Shown here: positions 61,710 through 64,000 of the stretch, in pieces
Layout of the letters: each line of letters starts with the position of its first letter
Position numbering within the stretch: the stretch's first letter is position 1
DNA from: Climacium dendroides
Lineage: Eukaryota; Streptophyta; Bryopsida; Hypnales; Climaciaceae
Direction: 5' to 3'
Assembly (NCBI GenBank): GCA_950106755.1
Contig: OX467082.1
Coordinates: forward strand, 7,192,001-7,256,000
DNA: 64,000 nt
Position numbers and translations under genes: made by a program
Notes under the pieces: model-generated
The model's database searches: none
What the model was told of the DNA's origin: nothing
What the model saw: only the letters and a program-made list of their open reading frames with translations

Positions 61710-63870
61710 ATGGCGTCTCGAGTAAGACGAGGGCCGCCGGTGCCGTGGCTTCTAGCGAGCGGCCTGGCGTTCATGCGCAATGAGCAGGTAATTGTGCGGG
61801 ACATCAACTTCACTCTCCACCGAGGCTCGGCGGTGATTCTCACGGGACCCAATGCTTCAGGGAAATCCAGTTTCCTCCGCGTGGTAAAATCATTCTTCTA
61901 TTCCGAATCAATTTGATGCGGTGCATTGCAATCGACGCAATTGTTTTAGGATTTAGTTGTTTAGACCATAGTTGAGCTTGTGGTCATCGTCTCCAGTGAA
62001 ACCTGTTTACAGACTATTTTTAAATTTTTTCTGCCTGGTAAACTGTAAGTTTGCTCTTCTCCTTACAACTCGTTATTTTGGTAGTCAACTGAATCGTATA
62101 GAAATATTTATTCTCTCTGAGTAACGTGTGCGTCTGTTGCTATGGTTGATAGCTGTGCGGATTCATAAAGCCCACTGCTGGTATGCTCTTTTGGGATGGC
62201 AACGATTTGGCTCAGACTGGTCTATACGATTGTAAGCTCATTCTTCTTCCCCTCGTCACATTAAAGTAGAGGATACTATTTGCGTCTCTGTATGTAGAAG
62301 TGCGCTTTGATTGGGAGACCACTGTGGAAGCTCAGGAAAGATAACTTTGTTTCTGGAACCGAACTCTCTTGAAGTCAAATTTCTATCACAACCCATGAAT
62401 TTCCTTTGCAATTTCAAAGTGGGAAGTTGTAGACCACGTATGGTTAGACAATCCCATTTCCATTGAAAGATGAATGGCCATAGACATTTAGCCAAGTCAA
62501 GCTTGCTTCCAACTTGCTAATTGGAAGAGCTAAGATGCTGTTCGTAACAGTGGACACTATAGAAGATGGAAGCAGACCCCGAATGGTTTTAGTGTCCTTC
62601 CTTTCGTCGGGACATGGAATATTCAAGAATTTTTTCATTGGAATGTCATCGATTGTAAGTGTTTTGGGTGATGAAACCAAAGCAGATTTTGATGTTTGTG
62701 GGGAGTGATCGCATGGGCATGTGCAGCACAGTGTACCGGCCTCAAGTTCATTTGATTGCTGCAAAGGACGCCATCAAGAAGGCAATGACTGTATATGAGA
62801 ATGTGGTGTGTCCTTTTTCCAAATTTTTGCGTTTCTAATTGGGTTCTTCATCCCTTAATATATTATATGACTGCCTATCCATATTGATATTTCAAGCGAA
62901 TTGTGAAATGAACACAGCATTTTTGGGAGGTGCTTGAAGGAGGTGACGGACGAACACAGTGGGCCCTGGATAGAATGGGTCTAGGACACATCGCTCAAGA
63001 GAAGGCAGTCGTACTGTCAATGGGGCAGGTATTGAAGAATTTTATTGCCGCAATGACGTACTTGCAAATCATTTTAATTATTTTTGTAATTTTAATAAAT
63101 TTATTGAGGTCACTACACCTTGAGACTCTTTAGGTTGCCTGGCCTAACATATGGCTCTTGGTAAATGTTTAAAATGGAAGCTCAGAAGTGTCTCATCTAT
63201 CATTGAGAGATTATATAAATTAGTGCAAAATGTCGAGGCAAAATTGCCGTGCAATATGAAGAGCTAAAGGGTGTAGTTGAAATCAAGGATATCAGGATTT
63301 TTGGAATACCGATGCAGGGGATTTTGTGGTTGGAACTAATACTACGATGTGAGATATTATCATTTAAAGCTTTTATTAAAGAGATTTCAAGAGACCATTA
63401 GAGTTCTGAATTAAAATTACTTGTCGATACAATTGCAGTTGGATTGCTGATGCTTATGTAGAAATGTCGCTGTGGCAGAGGAAACGACTGCAGCTTGCAA
63501 GGATGCTGGCAGTGCCCAGGCCATTATGGCTATTGGATGAGCCATCTGTTGGTCTTGACACTGAGGTACTAGAGGATTGATTTTGATCGCCATTTTGATT
63601 GCGGAGTCCTGCAACATTCTTCTTCTCTGTAAATTGTATTTCCCTGTGAATATTCATGTGGTGATGATATTGCATACAAGACAGTATCACATCTTGCTTA
63701 GTTTTGTTTATTCTGAAATTAAGATTTCTAATTCTACTTCTCTACGATTAGGGGGTTGAGATTCTCGAGGAGTTGATGCATGAGCATCGCTGCAAAGGAG
63801 GAATGGTGTTTGTGGCGACTCACGTTCCTATTAAACTTCAAGATGCAATGGATTTGAGATTCCCTCCCAG
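61710..63870 (+). CDS. CCMA: Cytochrome c maturation ATP-binding protein CCMA (ABCI-type), 3' end outside window
   Basis: Exons 61710-61883, 62153-62231, 62732-62805, 62918-63028, 63479-63565 and 63752-63870 join in frame by GT-AG introns into 214 codons, ending in phase 2 with the reading RFPPR still open. The start is the ATG opening [10 protein letters not shown]; it has the conserved [19 protein letters not shown] context seen in plant CCMA. ABC ATPase motifs follow in order: Walker [10 protein letters not shown] (46-54), Q-loop region YRPQV (86-90), signature [13 protein letters not shown] (142-154, variant of LSGGQ), Walker B LWLLDEP (162-168), D-loop SVGLD and H-loop VATH (196-199). 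CCMA partners with membrane CCMB to form the ABC transporter that supports heme release from CCME for c-type cytochrome assembly in mitochondria. Only the last short C-terminal exon is expected to be missing. No damage is seen. Confidence 0.95.
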
Positions 63871-64000
63871 GTAGATTTGAGCTTTAATTCATTTTATTCG
63901 TTGTGCAAGTTAGTTTTAACTTCTGAGTGCCCAAATTTAAAAATAGAAGTCCTCTCTGAAAGCAAATAATACTTTGGTTATAGTATCTTTCAAACGCTAT

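Overview
The window is nuclear DNA of a land plant, and most likely a moss. The strongest clue is an intron-containing gene at 16273-19336 whose spliced product (526 residues) has the cytochrome b5 plus three-histidine-box layout of the moss delta-6 front-end desaturase, including the [13 protein letters not shown] N-terminal extension I recall from Physcomitrella. A nuclear CCMA gene, short GT-AG introns and plant-type TTTAGGG motifs agree. Species cannot be fixed from sequence alone. The DNA is AT-rich, repeat-dominated and gene-poor.

Genes. (1) 16273-19336 (+): delta-6 fatty acid desaturase, six exons. (2) 44188-41238 (-): ureidoglycolate lyase/hydrolase (AllA-like) family gene, three exons; splice signals and frame are intact, but codon 109 is an in-frame TAA. 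(3) about 49249-46732 (-): M6 (immune inhibitor A-like) secreted-type metalloprotease, three recognisable exons with an HELGH zinc motif; the first exon was not found. This family is mainly bacterial, so it is a candidate for ancient gene transfer. (4) 61710-63870 (+, runs off the window): CCMA, the ATP-binding subunit of the mitochondrial cytochrome c maturation ABC transporter; six exons seen. (5) 25455-24969 (-): intronless broken copy of a J-domain (DnaJ) protein gene. The four genes share no pathway or operon logic.

Repeats. 1-15 kb, 20-41 kb and 51-60 kb are built mostly from non-autonomous mobile elements. The most coherent group has ends of the form TTAACCCCTAAAG(TCC) with TTAA at both borders; these termini resemble piggyBac-type elements. 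Good examples are 8596-10171, 11075-11991, 30769-31747, 34316-36059, 36857-37461 and two very long fold-back copies (51605-52341 and 54876-55592). Other elements include two CACTA-ended hairpin elements with 3-bp target duplications (24739-24965, 45337-45626), an 807-bp inverted-repeat element (23508-24314), a 280-bp fold-back (58616-58895), and a GC-rich CGTCCG-repeat element (about 2120-3345). Tandem arrays lie at 25500-26350, 36090-36450, 44435-44945, 59040-59710 and 61394-61709, the last touching the CCMA start codon.

Most short open frames in the AT-rich parts look like chance readings or lie inside inverted repeats; I have not called them genes.
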